NCBI GenBank assembly: GCA_026874595.1
Contig: CM049315.1
Span: 6,880,664 to 6,944,663 of the forward strand
Origin: Sipunculus nudus
Taxonomy: Eukaryota; Annelida; Sipuncula; Golfingiida; Sipunculidae
Reading direction: 5' to 3'
DNA: 64,000 nucleotides
Of the stretch, positions 24,241 through 35,960 are shown one piece after another. Position numbers and translations under genes: made by a program. The notes beneath the pieces were generated by a model, which was not told where the DNA came from, searched no databases, and saw only the letters and a program-made list of their open reading frames with translations. Numbering within the stretch: the stretch's first letter is position 1; every line of letters starts with the position of its first letter.

Positions 24241-26770
24241 AGGGACCTATGGGTCACGACGCTCAGCTGTTATATATGATAAAAAAATATTATTTAGAAA
24301 TAAGGCACATGCTGGTTTTGTGTGGTAATAAATATAAGCTGTATTATGAGTTGTTGTTGTTTAGCTTATGTATGATTTTGATAGTACCTTTGGAGACAGG
24401 GAAGAGGATTGATTTCATTTATTTTATTAACAATTGGAGTACTATTGTCACACAGATTTTGACTTGGCCATATAACTTATAAGCAGAACATATAATATAA
24501 GAGTTTAACTATTTATTAAAAAAAATTACAAATATTGTCCCAAATATAATTTTTATTAAAAATAATAAGAGAATCATATGATTTTTTAAAATGAAATATA
24601 ACTGATATGATTATTAAAATAATATTAAAGAATATATTCATGAATGCATTCATGAATACATTTTGAAAGTATTTGCACTGGTATTCATATACTTTCATTT
24701 TTACCTGAATTCCCATTCTTTACGCAAGAAATTTTATAATGGAGTACATAATCATATTCGTATTTAAATACAATTACAAAGTATTCGCACCATGTCTGGT
24801 ATTTATTCAATTTTCACCAAACAATGATGTTGAGAATCCAGAATATACAAAATTCACACATTTAAATAATGATCATAAGTACCTGGTTTTATGGCTTTTA
24901 TTTATATTAAAAAATAACTGTAAAAAATTCATTTTGGACTAATTTCACATCAATGTACACACTAGACACAGTAGGAATCTAGATTAATATTATCAACTGC
25001 ATCTTTGTCTATCATTAATTTCCTTCATATGATCCCTAATCATTAGTAATGAATAATATGATTTACTTCTTTATCATTAAAATTGAACTGAAAAATGCCA
25101 TAGGTGACTGCATGGTGTTATTTGGAATATGTGACATTCTACCCATCGATACAAGATTCTTATATCATCAGTAACTGCAAGTTAATTACCTGTTATTATA
25201 AACTAACAAATTCCTTTTCTATTTTTCTTTAATTTGTTATTAAAAACCAATAAAAATTTATTAATTTGTTGTTTATTGTTATGTTGTTGGTTAAAACTAC
25301 TAGATGAGTTGGGTTGGACACCTGGATCAACTGTGGCTGGCCATAAGCTGGCTGGATTCCTGTATGCCTCGCCTCAAGCGTGCATAATTTGATGAAAGGT
25401 CAACAAGGTCAACATACAGGTGACTCAAGAGGGGCTGGAGAGAGCCCAAGTCTGACAGGGTCTCATAAAAAACATTAGTAAAAGCTACAATTTTTGGCCA
25501 ATTTCTTTCAGCTTTCTAAACTAAAAAGCTGAAATCCTTATGTGTGCATGATATGAAAATTATATCAACAGTGCTCACGGGAAACAAACGTGCCATGGTC
25601 ACAGTTGGGCAAAATTTAAGGTACTAATTTTATATTTATACTAATAACTTATAAAATTTGAAAAATTCAGAACTAATTTTGGGTATTCAATTGAATCTTG
25701 ATTAAATAATGTTACATCCCTGACAAAAAAATCTCTAGCAGTGCCCTTGTTAAGGGAGTAAATATATTTCTTGATTTTTTACAAAGTGCATTATGTTTGG
25801 GCCCATAACTTAAAACAATTACGCAATACTGACATCATTCTGGGATGTGCATAGAGAATGAAAAATATGTATATTGTTTATGATTAAAGTCAGATCAGTG
25901 GTTTTGATATTAGGCAGTCTTGAAGTGTAACAATGGGTTTTTAATGGAAAAATGAAGTTTTTCATTAATATCTCGAAGGTATTAAGTCCTAGTGACCAAA
26001 TTCTTGGCATGGTAGGGGATTTTGGAGACATCTAACTGTATGCTGAATTTAAGGAACTTAGAGCTGAAGCTGGGGAGCTGAGCTTTTGCAAACTGCATAA
26101 CACTAGCTTGATGTAAACAATATGTTACAAGGTGCTTGAAAACTTGATTAAAATCTACAGTTTTTGATCAACTGGTTTCAAATTTTTGGTGTTAACAGTT
26201 GAAATGCTGACAAAAACATGCTGTGAAAATTAAATCCACAGTACTTACAGGAAAAAAACGTGCCAAGGTCAAAGTTGGGCAAAATTTAAGGTACCAATTT
26301 TTTATTTTTATTAATTTTAAAAAATTTAAAAGATTTTCATCTTATTTTGGGTATACAATTTAATTTTGATTAATTAAAGTTATATTACTGGAAAAAAGGT
26401 CCACAGCTTTAACATTTTTTGTGTTAAGTGATCAAATATCTTTCCTTATTTTTTTCAAAATGCATTATGTTTGGGCCCAGAACTTTTTTAAATTAAATAA
26501 TACAGACATAATTTCTGGCATGTACATAGGAAGTATATAGAGGAATATTTATGGTAAATATGAGGAAAAACAGATGAGTGGTTTTGATATTAGGCAGTCC
26601 TAAAGTGTGAAAATAGGTTTTTAATAAAAAATTGAGGTTTTTCCTTAATTTCTCAAAGGAACAAAGTCGCAAAGACCCAGTTTTCGGCTTGGTAGGAGAT
26701 CTTGGGGACATCTAACATTATGCCGAATTTTGGATTCCTAGGTCTTATGGTTTCAAAACGTGCCACATCT

Positions 26771-26815
26771 ACGGACGGACGGACGGACGGACGGACGGAC
26801 AGACGGACGGACGAC
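26771..26815. repeat. ACGG microsatellite inside the element
   Basis: A near-perfect run of ACGG repeats with one ACAG interruption. The same tetranucleotide sits at the matching place in the copy ending at 35038. An ACGG or ACTG tetranucleotide at this position is, from memory, a feature of bivalve pearl elements. Confidence 0.95.
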
Positions 26816-26834
26816 AGACAATGGACCACGACTA

Positions 26835-26865
26835 TAGCTCAGATGACTTATAGTCAGCTGAGCTA
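26835..26865 (+). other. Terminal hairpin of family A2
   Basis: 14-bp arms with one mismatch and a 3-nt TAT loop. The same hairpin is at 31210-31240 (loop TAC) and 35008-35038 (loop TAT). In rolling-circle transposons a 3' hairpin marks the termination site. That role is inferred here. Confidence 0.85.
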
Positions 26866-26880
26866 AAAAAAATGCATGAG

Positions 26881-29180
26881 GACAGACCTGAGAGGCTGCC
26901 TCAAAAAGAGACCTGAGAGGCTGCCTCATAAAGAGAACTCAGAGGCTGCCTCATAAAGAGGCCTGAGAGGCTGCCTCATATAGAGACCGAGAGGCTGCCT
27001 CATAAAAAGACCTGAGAGGCTGCCTCATAAAGAGACCTGAGAGCCTGCCTCAAAAAGAGACCTAAGAGACCTGAGAGGCTGCCTCATAAAGAGACCTAAA
27101 AGACCTAAGAGGCTGCCTCATAAACAGACCTGAGAGGCTGCCTCATAAAGAGACCTAAGAGACCTGAGAGGCTGTCTCATAAAGAGACCTGAGAGGCTGC
27201 CTCAAAAAGAGACCTGAGAGGCTGCCTCATAAAGAGACCTGAGAGGCTGCCTCATAAAGAGACCTGAGAGGCTGCCTCATATAGAGACCGAGAGGCTGCC
27301 TCATAAAAAGACCTGAGAGGCTGCCTCATAAAGAGACCTAAGAGACCTGAGAGGCTGTCTCATAAAGAGACCTGAGAGGCTGCCTCAAAAAGAGACCTGA
27401 GAGGCTGCCTCATATAGAGACCGAGAGGCTGCCTCATAAAAAGACCTGAGAGGCTGCCTCATAAAGAGACCTAAAAGACCTAAGAGGCTGCCTCATAAAG
27501 AGACCTGAGAGGCTGCTTCATATAGAGGCCTGAGAGGCTGTCTCATATAGAGACTGAGAGGCTGCCTCATAAAAAGACCTGAGAGGCTGCATCATAAAGA
27601 GACCTGAGGGGCTGCCTCATAAAGAGACCTAAGAGACCTGAGAGGCTGCCTCATAAAAAGACCTGAGAGGCTGCCTCATAAAGAGACCTGAGAGGCTGCC
27701 TCATAAAGAGACCTGAGAGGCTGCCTCATAAAGAGACCTGAGAGGCTGCCTCATAAAGAGGCCTGAGAGGCTGCCTCATATAGAGACCTGAGAGGCTGCC
27801 TCATAAAGAGGCCTGAGAGGCTGCATCATATAGAGACCGAGAGGCTGCCTCATAAAGAGACCTGAGAGGCTGCCTCAAAAAGAGACCTGAGAGGCTGCCT
27901 CATAAAGAGACCTGAGAGGCTGCCTCATAAAGAGACCTGAGAGGCTGCCTCATAAAAAGACCTGAGAGGCTGCCTCATAAAGAGACCTGAGAGGCTGCCT
28001 CATAAAGAGACCTGAGAGGCTGCCTCATAAAAAGACCTGAGAGGCTGCCTCATAAAGAGACCTGAGAGGCTGCCTCATAAAGAGACCTGAGAGGCTGCCT
28101 CATAAAGAGACCTGAGAGGCTGCCTCATAAAGAGGCCTGAGAGGCTGCCTCATATAGTGACCTGAGAGGCTACCTCATAAAGAGGCCTGAGAGGCTGCCT
28201 CATATAGAGACCGAGAGGCTGTCTCATAAAGAGACCTGAGAGGCTGCCTCAAAAAGAGACCTGAGAGGCTGCCTCATAAAGAGACCTGAGAGGCTGCCTC
28301 ATAAAGAGGCCTGAGAATCTGCCTAATATAGAGACCGAGAGGCTGCCTCATAAAAAGACCTGAGAGGCTGCCTCATAAAAAGACCTGAGAGGCTGCCTCA
28401 TAAAGAGACCTAAGAGACCTGAGAGGCTGCCTCATAAAGAGACCTGAGAGGCTGCCTCATAAAGAGACCTAAGAGACCTGAGAGGCTGCCTCATAAAAAG
28501 ACCTGAGAGGCTGCCTCATAAAGAGACCTGAGAGGCTGCCTCATATAGAGACCGAGAGGCTGCCTCATAAAAAGACCTGAGAGGCTGCCTCATAAATAGA
28601 CCTGAGAGGCTGCCTCATAAAAAGACCTGAGAGGCTGCCTCATAAATAGACCTGAGAGGCTGCCTCATAAAGAGACCTAAGAGTCCTGAGAGGCTTCCTC
28701 ATAAAAAGACCTGAGAGGCTGCCTCATAAAGAGACCTAAGAGACCTAAGAGGCTGCCTCATAAAAAGACCTGAGAGGCTGCATTATAAAGAGACCTGAGA
28801 AGCAGCCTCATAAAGAGACCTAAGAGACCTGAGAGGCTGCCTCATAAAGAGACCTAAGAGACCTGAGAGGCTGCCTCATAAATAGACCTGAGAGGCTGCC
28901 TCAAAAAGAGACCTAAGAGACCTGAGAGGCTGCCTCATAAAGAGACCTGAGAGGCTGCCTCATATAGAGACCGAGAGGCTGCCTCATAAAAAGACCTGAG
29001 AGGCTGCCTCATAAAGAGACCTAAGAGACCTGAGAGGCTGCCTCATAAAAAGACCTGAGAGGCTGCCTCATAAAGAGACCTGAGAGGCTGCCTCATATAG
29101 AGACCGAGAGGCTGCCTCATAAAGAGACCTGAGAAGCTGCCTCATAAAGAGACATGAGAGGCTGCCTCATAAAACTGTAA
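26881..29180. repeat. Satellite of 26-bp units, about 85 copies
   Basis: The unit is GACCTGAGAGGCTGCCTCAT plus AAAGAG, 26 bp. Variants include a 35-bp form with an added GACCTAAGA, a CATATAGAGACCGAGAGG form that lacks CT, and A-rich forms (CATAAAAAGA). The CCGAGAGG variant recurs at irregular intervals (about 26980, 27282, 27411, 28205, 28330, 28545, 28965 and 29100) with similar neighbours, so segments of several units were duplicated together. GAGGCTGCCTC is a near-palindrome. The array lies between two Helitron-like elements in the same orientation. Confidence 0.96.
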
Positions 29181-29374
29181 AATGATAAGACATAAGTTAC
29201 CACAGTCTTGTTCCTCACTAAGGAAGCAAGTCTTGGATAGAAGAAAACTTGAAAGTACATATGTGCCAGCACTTTTACAGTTTCATGCAAGACTTTACTT
29301 GTGACACTCCTCCTGACTTTCCTGAGGTTTTTATAACAACCTTCACTAGGACATTCTTGACATTCTACAACAAG

Positions 29375-31240
29375 TGGCCCATGGGCCATGACACTCAGCT
29401 GAATTCAAGGAATGTTGAACAATGAGCAAAATGACTGCCAGAGTGCAAACAAATCATGAATTTTGTGAAAATCCTTAGAAATGGGTTTCAGATGACAACT
29501 TCATTTGAAGGTCTCATAAATAGAAAAAAAATGCGTAAAAATTTGAAAAAAATACAGGGAGTGCCACCAGTCTGCAGGAACTGATGAAACACTCCATGAT
29601 CAATTTATATCCAAAGAATCATGGCTATCAAGGCATTAGTTATTCAGATACTGAAGCTTTTGTTTGTATCAAATTTTTAATTATTCTTGGGGGTATTTAT
29701 GAGCCCTATAGCTCGGAGAATATGGGGAACAGAAACCTAATTTCAGGTTTCCAAGGATATTTTTCATTAGTCTCCCTGGATGTCAAGTAAGAAGATTCTA
29801 GGTACAGCAGTAACAGTTTGTGGCATGTTAACAGATGACCACTTCATTTGAAGGTCTCATAAATAGAGAAAAAATGCCTAAAAAATTGAAAAAAATACAG
29901 GTGGCGCCACCAGTTTGCAGGAACTGATGGAACACTCCATGATCAATATGCCTACAAAGAATCATGGAGATCAATGCATTGGTTATTCAGATACTGGAGT
30001 TTTGTATCAAATTTTTAATTATTCTGAGGTGTACTTACTACGAAGGATATGGGTAACAGAGACCTAATTTCAGGTTTTCAAGGAGATTTTTCATGGACCT
30101 CCCTGGATATTAAGTTTGAAGATTCCAGGTCCAGTGGTTACGATTTGTGCCCTGTTAACAGATGACAGTTTCATTGAGGTCTGAAAAAAAAAGAAAAAAA
30201 ATTTGTAAAAATTCGAAAAAAATACAGGTGGCACCACCGGTCTGCAGAAAATGATGGAACATCCCTTGATCAATATTCATGCAAAGAATCATGGTCATCA
30301 ATGCAGTGGTTATTCAGATACTTGAGCTTTTGTATCAATTTTTCCATTTTTCTGGGGGGGGGTACTTCGGAGCCCCATAGCTCCATGGATATGGGTAACA
30401 GAGACCTAATTTCAGGTTTTCAAGGATATTTTTCATGGGCCTCCCTGGATATTAAGTAAGAAGATTCCAGGTCCAGTGGTTGCGATTTGTGCCCTGTTAA
30501 CAGATTACAGTTTCATTGAGGTTTGAAAAAAAAATTTGCAAAAATTTGAAAAAAATACAGGTGGCGCCACCAGTCTGCAGTAAGTGATGGAACATCCCAT
30601 GATCAATATTCATGCAATGAATCTTGGTGATCAATGCAGTGGTTATTCAGATACTTGAGCTTTTGTATCAAATTTTCATTATTCTGGGGGGTACTTCAGA
30701 GCCCCATAGCTTGAAGAATCTGGGTAACAGAGACCTAATTCCAGGTTTCCAAGGAGACTTTTCATGGGCCTCCCCGCATGTCAAGATAGAAGATTCTAGG
30801 TCCAGTTGTTACGATTTGTGCCCTGTTAACAGATGACTGCCTCTTTTAAGGTCTCAAAAATAGAGAAAAAAATTGTAAAAAATTGAAAAAATACAGGTGG
30901 CGCCACCAGTCTGCAGAAACTGATGAAACATCTCATGATTAATATGTATGCCAAAAATCATGACAATCAGTGATGTAGTTAATGAGATATTGAAGTTTTT
31001 GTATGAAATTTTTCACTATTCTGGGGGGTACTTTGGGGCCCTATAGCTCGAAGGATATGGGTAATAGAGACCTAATTTCTGGTTTCCATGGAGACTTTTT
31101 GTAGGTCTCCCAGAATGTCAAGAATGAAAATTCTAGATCCAGCGGTTACGATTTGTGCCCTGTTAACGGACGGCCGGCCAGACGGACAGCGGACAAAGAG
31201 TGATCGCTATAGCTCAGATGACTTACAGTCAGCTGAGCTA
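29375..31240 (+). mobile_element. Full-length Helitron-like element, family A1 (about 1.9 kb)
   Basis: The 5' end is the perfect palindrome TGGCCCATGGGCCA (29375-29388) followed by TGACACTCAGCTGA. The core is five tandem units of about 330-345 bp, each with AAAAAATACAGGTGGCGCCA then CCAGTCTGCAG. Palindromes lie at 29900, 30560 and 30896 (perfect) and 30227 (GGTGGCACCACC). Each unit also carries GGGTAACAGAGACCTAATTTC and GATTTGTGCCCTGTTAACAG. The 3' end has GGACGG/AGACGGACAG repeats at 31166-31200 and the hairpin TAGCTCAGATGACT, TAC, AGTCAGCTGAGCTA (31210-31240). No open frame, so it is non-autonomous. Confidence 0.75.
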
Positions 31241-31639
31241 AAATCCTCATCAAATTCAAGAACTTAAATTTGTCAATCCTCATGATATTCCTCATTTTAA
31301 TGAAAATAATCCATTTTCTATTTATAACATTGTAAATGATTTTCTAAACATGTTCAAAATTACTCTTGATATTCCAGACATACTGGTAAATTCTGACAAC
31401 ATTCCAATTAATCCTTAAATTTGTTTTGCTTCCTTTGTATCCTTATGTTTATTAAGCAACAAACTAATATTATTATGTACTGTCTGGCAAAATACCTTAT
31501 TTGTCCTTGGTAATACCTGATACTGATAAAACTGTGTTCTATGTGTTCCCTGACATTTAAATGATGTATACCAATGATGATCCAGGTGTCTCAGTTTCTC
31601 TTTCTATCAGGCAACATTTTTATCAACTTGCAGTAAGAG
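31241..31639. other. Unassigned AT-rich DNA
   Basis: Nothing recognised. Confidence 0.5.
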
Positions 31640-32060
31640 GCCTCTGTGACAGCTCTAAACCTAATTAGAAATAATCCATACTTAATTATTAAGAGCCGGA
31701 GAAACAAAAGCTGACAGACCCTGACAAGATTAGTGAAGCTGTGGCAAGAGTCAACAGCTACCGCAGGACTGATTTGCTGCTGTGAAAGGCTGCAGCTGTT
31801 AAGAGTTGGCTGCCTGTCAGATTGTCAGTTCTGTGGTGTTCTTCCACAGGTTTTTAACCTTGCATTCTCCTGATGACTTGTTCCCTGATTGCTCCCCGCT
31901 GAGGAGCTACCTGACATTCTCATCATGTCCTGCTCCTAACTGATTGATCAAGCAGCAACTGATGATGATGGTGGCGTCATGTAAAAAAAAAACACCAGAA
32001 AGTTTAAGTCAAACCCTCTGAGGCAATTAACTATTTGGTTAAGTTATGCACAGCCTTGCA
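31640..32060. other. Complex non-repetitive island (possible conserved element)
   Basis: Mixed composition, no match to any repeat in the window, no open frame. It contains homeodomain-type TAATTATTAAG and several CAGCTG/CTGCAG sites. Possible regulatory element. Base texture is the only argument. Confidence 0.22.
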
Positions 32061-32400
32061 TTAAGTCACCTGACTGACCCCTCCAGGTGTCAAAAGCATG
32101 AAAAGGTCACAATGTTTCATTCTTTAATATGTTTTTTCTATAATTAATAATTCACAAGAAGCAGGTGAAAACCTTGAGCATGTTAACTAACTTTAACAGT
32201 CAGTGTGGCAGCTCAGCCTGTAAACAGACTGCAACAAACGAAAATTAATTACAGACTGAAAGAACCTCAGACTCAGAAGAAATTTTACTACATAAGAAAT
32301 CATTCAACATCATCCACAAACAGAATAGAACACAATTATATGTAAGAAACATTTATATAAGGAGGTGGAAAACTGTCATAAAATATGAAAGATAACTAAG

Positions 32401-32734
32401 GCCAAAAAAATATTAGGTCTGGTTCTCAGGCACTTTTTTTTCAGAAATCAATGCTTTTTATTTTAAATTTTTTTGTATGTTTTGATAAAAATGTCAAATG
32501 ATAAGGGAAAAGCATGATAAAGACAGATTTATTTTGCTAAACAAGTAAAAGCACTGCATAACAAAGGAAATCTTATCAAAATTGTATGATTTTATCCTCT
32601 TAAAAGAAATGTCTGAGTGGCTGGAGCTCAACATTGGTAAGTTTCTATTGAAAATCGAAATAAAATTTTGTGATGCGGGGGTTTAAATTTTAAGCGGGCG
32701 GTGCCTGAGAACCAAACCTTTTGTTTTTTTTGGC
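32401..32734. mobile_element. 334-bp MITE with 33-bp inverted ends and CTAAG duplication
   Basis: The left inverted end starts GCCAAAAAAATATTAGG and continues TCTGGTTCTCAGGCAC to 32433. The right end (32701-32734) is the reverse complement with a few changes. The 18 innermost positions, GGT(C/T)TGGTTCTCAGGCAC, differ at one base. The flanks are CTAAG on both sides (32396-32400 and 32735-32739), a perfect 5-bp target duplication. The interior is AT-rich without a frame. The high arm identity points to a fairly young insertion. I do not recognise the superfamily. Confidence 0.85.
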
Positions 32735-32815
32735 CTAAGATGGCCTCTGGTAGCTAGGAAAATGAAAACCTCTACTATTTCAGTCCCTGATTCAAACGAC
32801 ATAGAGAGAAGTAAT

Positions 32816-33040
32816 AAAGGCTTACAATGTTTATACATATGAAGTAGTTAAGGCTTACAATGTTTATACATATGAAGTAGTTAAGCCTTACAATGTTTAT
32901 ACATATGAAGTAGTTAAGGCTTACAATGTTTATACATATGAAGTAATAAAAGCTTACAATGTTTGTACATATGTGAAGTCATTAAGGTTTACTTTGTTTA
33001 TACATTTGAAGTAATAATGGCTTACAATGTTTAAACATTT
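32816..33040. repeat. 33-bp minisatellite
   Basis: About six to seven units of AAGGCTTACAATGTTTATAC then ATATGAAGTAGTT. The first four are almost identical and the later ones decay. Confidence 0.93.
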
Positions 33041-33500
33041 GCCATGAACTATGATGAAGTCAGTAATATCTTTAATATACACTTTTAAAATGACTGTATA
33101 TATAGATCAGGGGTTTGCAAAATTAGCAATTAATCAATAATTTTGTCATAAAAAAAAAAATCCTAATTTTGGATTGAGATGCTAATTAATGTTCACCACA
33201 TGGTTACATATACATGCATAGAATATGTGAATTATGTGGTTTTTATCTTTATACACCAGTAATTAACTAATGGTCAAAGATGATAATTACATCCACAAAC
33301 CTCTGTCTTCTCCCTACAATATATTTTTCTTTTATCTCCCTGATTATGATTAGTTTGTTGAAGGGATTGTGCAAATTATAATTAGAGCAGAGACAGATCA
33401 ACAAACAGATAAAAGCAGGATCAATTTTATATTAATGTACAGTTCTCTTGAAATGGAACTCCCACTAGTGCTGACATCTGGTGATAAAATCAGATGCTTA
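33041..33500. other. Unassigned AT-rich DNA
   Basis: Nothing recognised. Confidence 0.5.
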
Positions 33501-33502
33501 AA

Positions 33503-35038
33503 CAAGGGACCTATGGGTCACTGTGCTCAGCTGACGTTAACCTTGAAGGTAAAAATCTAAAATAATATCTAATGGAGATAAAGTGTAAGAGGAAGAGGTA
33601 ATAAAGGCCATGGTTGGTTTATATGATTGGTTTGTATTGATGAGCAAGAAATTGTTGCAAAAAATATTTTGTGACCTGACCATGTTTCCTAATGTTGAAA
33701 CTAAAGCATGTGAGCAGTTTGTGAACAAATGATCTGTACTATTACCATGATCATTCATTGGTTTTTCGATTAACTGTTGACATTTCAGTAGTTTACACAT
33801 TTGTTCAATTGAATCTATTTTTTTGTATAATATATATTATTAAATATATATGTATTTTTTTATGAAATGTATACAGTTGAAATATAGCTAATTAACAACA
33901 TAAAATATGGCAAACAAAGCCTGATCTCAAATTCTGCTGAGGCAGGAAAATAATGAACAAATGTTTGTATTAAATCCTGATTTTTTTATCACATCAATTA
34001 TTTTCTAATTTAAGTTTATATTTCTATACATTTCCAATTTAACATATATATCTGAATATAAAAGTTGATTCATAATTCTCAATTGCATCATCATAAATCT
34101 CAATCTTGTCAGATAACACCACATCATGCATACAAATGTTTATTTATTTTTTACCACAAAAATATATCTTTTAAATCTGCAAAACAATAATTATCTTAAA
34201 ATAATACTTGATTTATATTTCACAATTTTTAATTGTGTCTTTATTTATCCATAATGTGCTTCATATTTCATAATAATTTAAGCATACTGATGGGTTCATT
34301 TATATTTGTTAAAATAATTTAAAAGAAAATTGATTTCTTTAAAAATGCTACATTACACAACATTGCATCTTCTGAATTACACCTTGAATTATTTTTTCAA
34401 GGAAAGTTTTTGCATATCGGAGTGGAAACAGCATTACAATTAAGAAGATACAGTGAAAACAATAACAATTACTGCATAACACTTAGTGGGTTGGGTTTGC
34501 CGGGGGGGGGGGGGGGGTGATTGGGGTGGTGATATGAGAATAACTGTACACCTGTCACAGCAGGGGATCTCCCAGTGACTGTAATAAATCAGAAACCCTA
34601 GCATAGCTGACTTCCAGTGACCTGGAGTGGGACCCTGCATCTGTAATCAAAGCAAGTGACTACAGAAAAAAATCAATAACTAGCTAAATTTTCAAGCTTT
34701 TATTTTCAAATTTCAGATTTAGACAAACTAAATATTTATGTTTACATGCTGTGAAAATTAAATCAATGGTGCTTACAGGAAAAAAACGTGCCATGGTCAA
34801 AGTTAGGCAAAAGTTAAGGTACTGATTTTTTTTTATGCTAATAACTTAAAAAATTTACAAAATTCAGATCTGATTTTGGGTAAATAATTGAATCTTAATT
34901 ATGCTGAATTTTGGATTCCTAGGTCTTACGGTTTCAAAACGTGCCACATCTACGGACGGACGGACGGACGGCACGACGGACGGACGACGGACAATGGACC
35001 ACGACTATAGCTCAGATGACTTATAGTCAGCTGAGCTA
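33503..35038 (+). mobile_element. Helitron-like element, family A2 (about 1.5 kb)
   Basis: The 5' end is AAGGGACCTATGGGTCACTG then TGCTCAGCTGA (33503-33534). Near the 3' end, block 34745-34830 (AACGTGCCATGGTCAAAGTT) matches the 665-bp unit of the 24242 copy. It then joins directly to GCTGAATTTTGGATTCC, the ACGG microsatellite (34951-34995) and the hairpin at 35008-35038. Compared with 24242-26866 it has lost at least one core unit. The 5' portion is unlike the other copy, so core exchange or deletion has occurred. Confidence 0.68.
34502..34517. repeat. 16-bp G homopolymer
   Basis: An uninterrupted G run inside the element. Comparable G runs are at 41779-41793 and 48679-48692. Confidence 0.95.
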
Positions 35039-35500
35039 AAAATAGTTACCGGTATATCTTGAGGTAAGTTTACAGTGAATGGTCAATTATTATTGTAACT
35101 GGTGAACTGGATAACAGTCAGGCACTCACAGAGCAGTGCTCTCTGTTTGTATATGGGGAATACTGTATAATTAATTCTGATGGGAGGTTGTATATGCGGA
35201 GTATATGGTACTGTATAATTAATACCAATGGGAGGTCATATATTCATCAGTAAAATTATAGGCCTGATTATGTCAGTACAACTATATTACATGACACTGG
35301 TTATGTTAAGCCAATCCAAAATTATCTTAATTTCTTTTTCACTGAGATAAAAACATGACATTATCTTCTGAACAAGTCAAACTTGTAGGTAATATTTATT
35401 GTTCTTTTATATGCCTCAGTGCTCTAATATGCCTAACTTGTCTTAAAATAACTTTATAACAAAAATTCAGACTTATTTTAATCTTATATGCTAGTGTATA
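35039..35500. repeat. Small direct duplication in unassigned DNA
   Basis: Two copies of a block containing TACTGTATAATTAAT and CCAATGGGAGG/CTGATGGGAGG at about 35158-35190 and 35210-35240. The rest is unassigned. Confidence 0.6.
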
Positions 35501-35539
35501 GAGTTTGTTCATTAATTCTTCAAATAACATGATAATTAT

Positions 35540-35960
35540 CTGCACGACACTGAGACCATGGGGCATCAATGTAACTTTCAAAGTGACAGTGATAACAGCA
35601 CACCGAGTGCAAATAATATTGAAGGGAAATAAGCTAAATGTAAACATCAATAAAGTTTCAGAACAGCACGGCAGGCACTCTCTGTCTCCATGAAGACCCA
35701 TACACAAAGTAAATATGACAGGAGGCCAGAATGTCATAAATTAATATACAGACACTTCCAAAACTCTGATTGGAACTTTGACTGGACGGACACCCAGAGA
35801 TATCATTTCCAAATACCACCAGTTATGACGGTTGGAAGGAATGGTCCTGTGGGAAATTCCATCTGTCAAACTTTGTCTCTTTCCCAGAATCCTGTGTACA
35901 CACAATGTTCTTACAGTCGAAGAATTGCCGTTTGACAAATTAAGCCATTATGATGGTTGT
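35540..35960. other. Complex non-repetitive island (possible conserved element)
   Basis: Overlapping short frames exist on both strands (35690-35935 plus, 35741-35938 minus), none recognisable. The mixed composition and lack of repeats suggest functional non-coding DNA. Low confidence. Confidence 0.2.

Larger units (their letters stand above)
24242..26866 (+). mobile_element. Full-length Helitron-like element, family A2 (about 2.6 kb)
   Basis: The left end is GGGACCTATGGGTCACGACG then CTCAGCTG at 24242-24269, preceded by AACAA. The interior has two tandem units about 665 bp apart. Paired blocks at 25560/26225 contain AACGTGCCA(T/A)GGTCA and AAATTTAAGGTAC. The 3' part has an ACGG microsatellite (26771-26815), then the terminal hairpin TAGCTCAGATGACT (26835-26848), loop TAT, AGTCAGCTGAGCTA (26852-26865), followed by A's. 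The 5' CTCAGCTG block is the inverted counterpart of CAGCTGAG in the 3' hairpin arm. No Rep-helicase frame, so it is non-autonomous. It ends 15 bp before the 26-bp satellite. Confidence 0.7.

Noticed and set aside
25819-26711. Two related minus frames starting MSPKSPT and MSPRSPT
   Set aside because: They are the same position in the two 665-bp core units of one Helitron-like element, so the similarity reflects repeat duplication and not a gene family.
35690-35938. Overlapping plus and minus frames of 81 and 65 codons
   Set aside because: Antisense overlap with no domain, codon pattern or splice signal that favours either strand.
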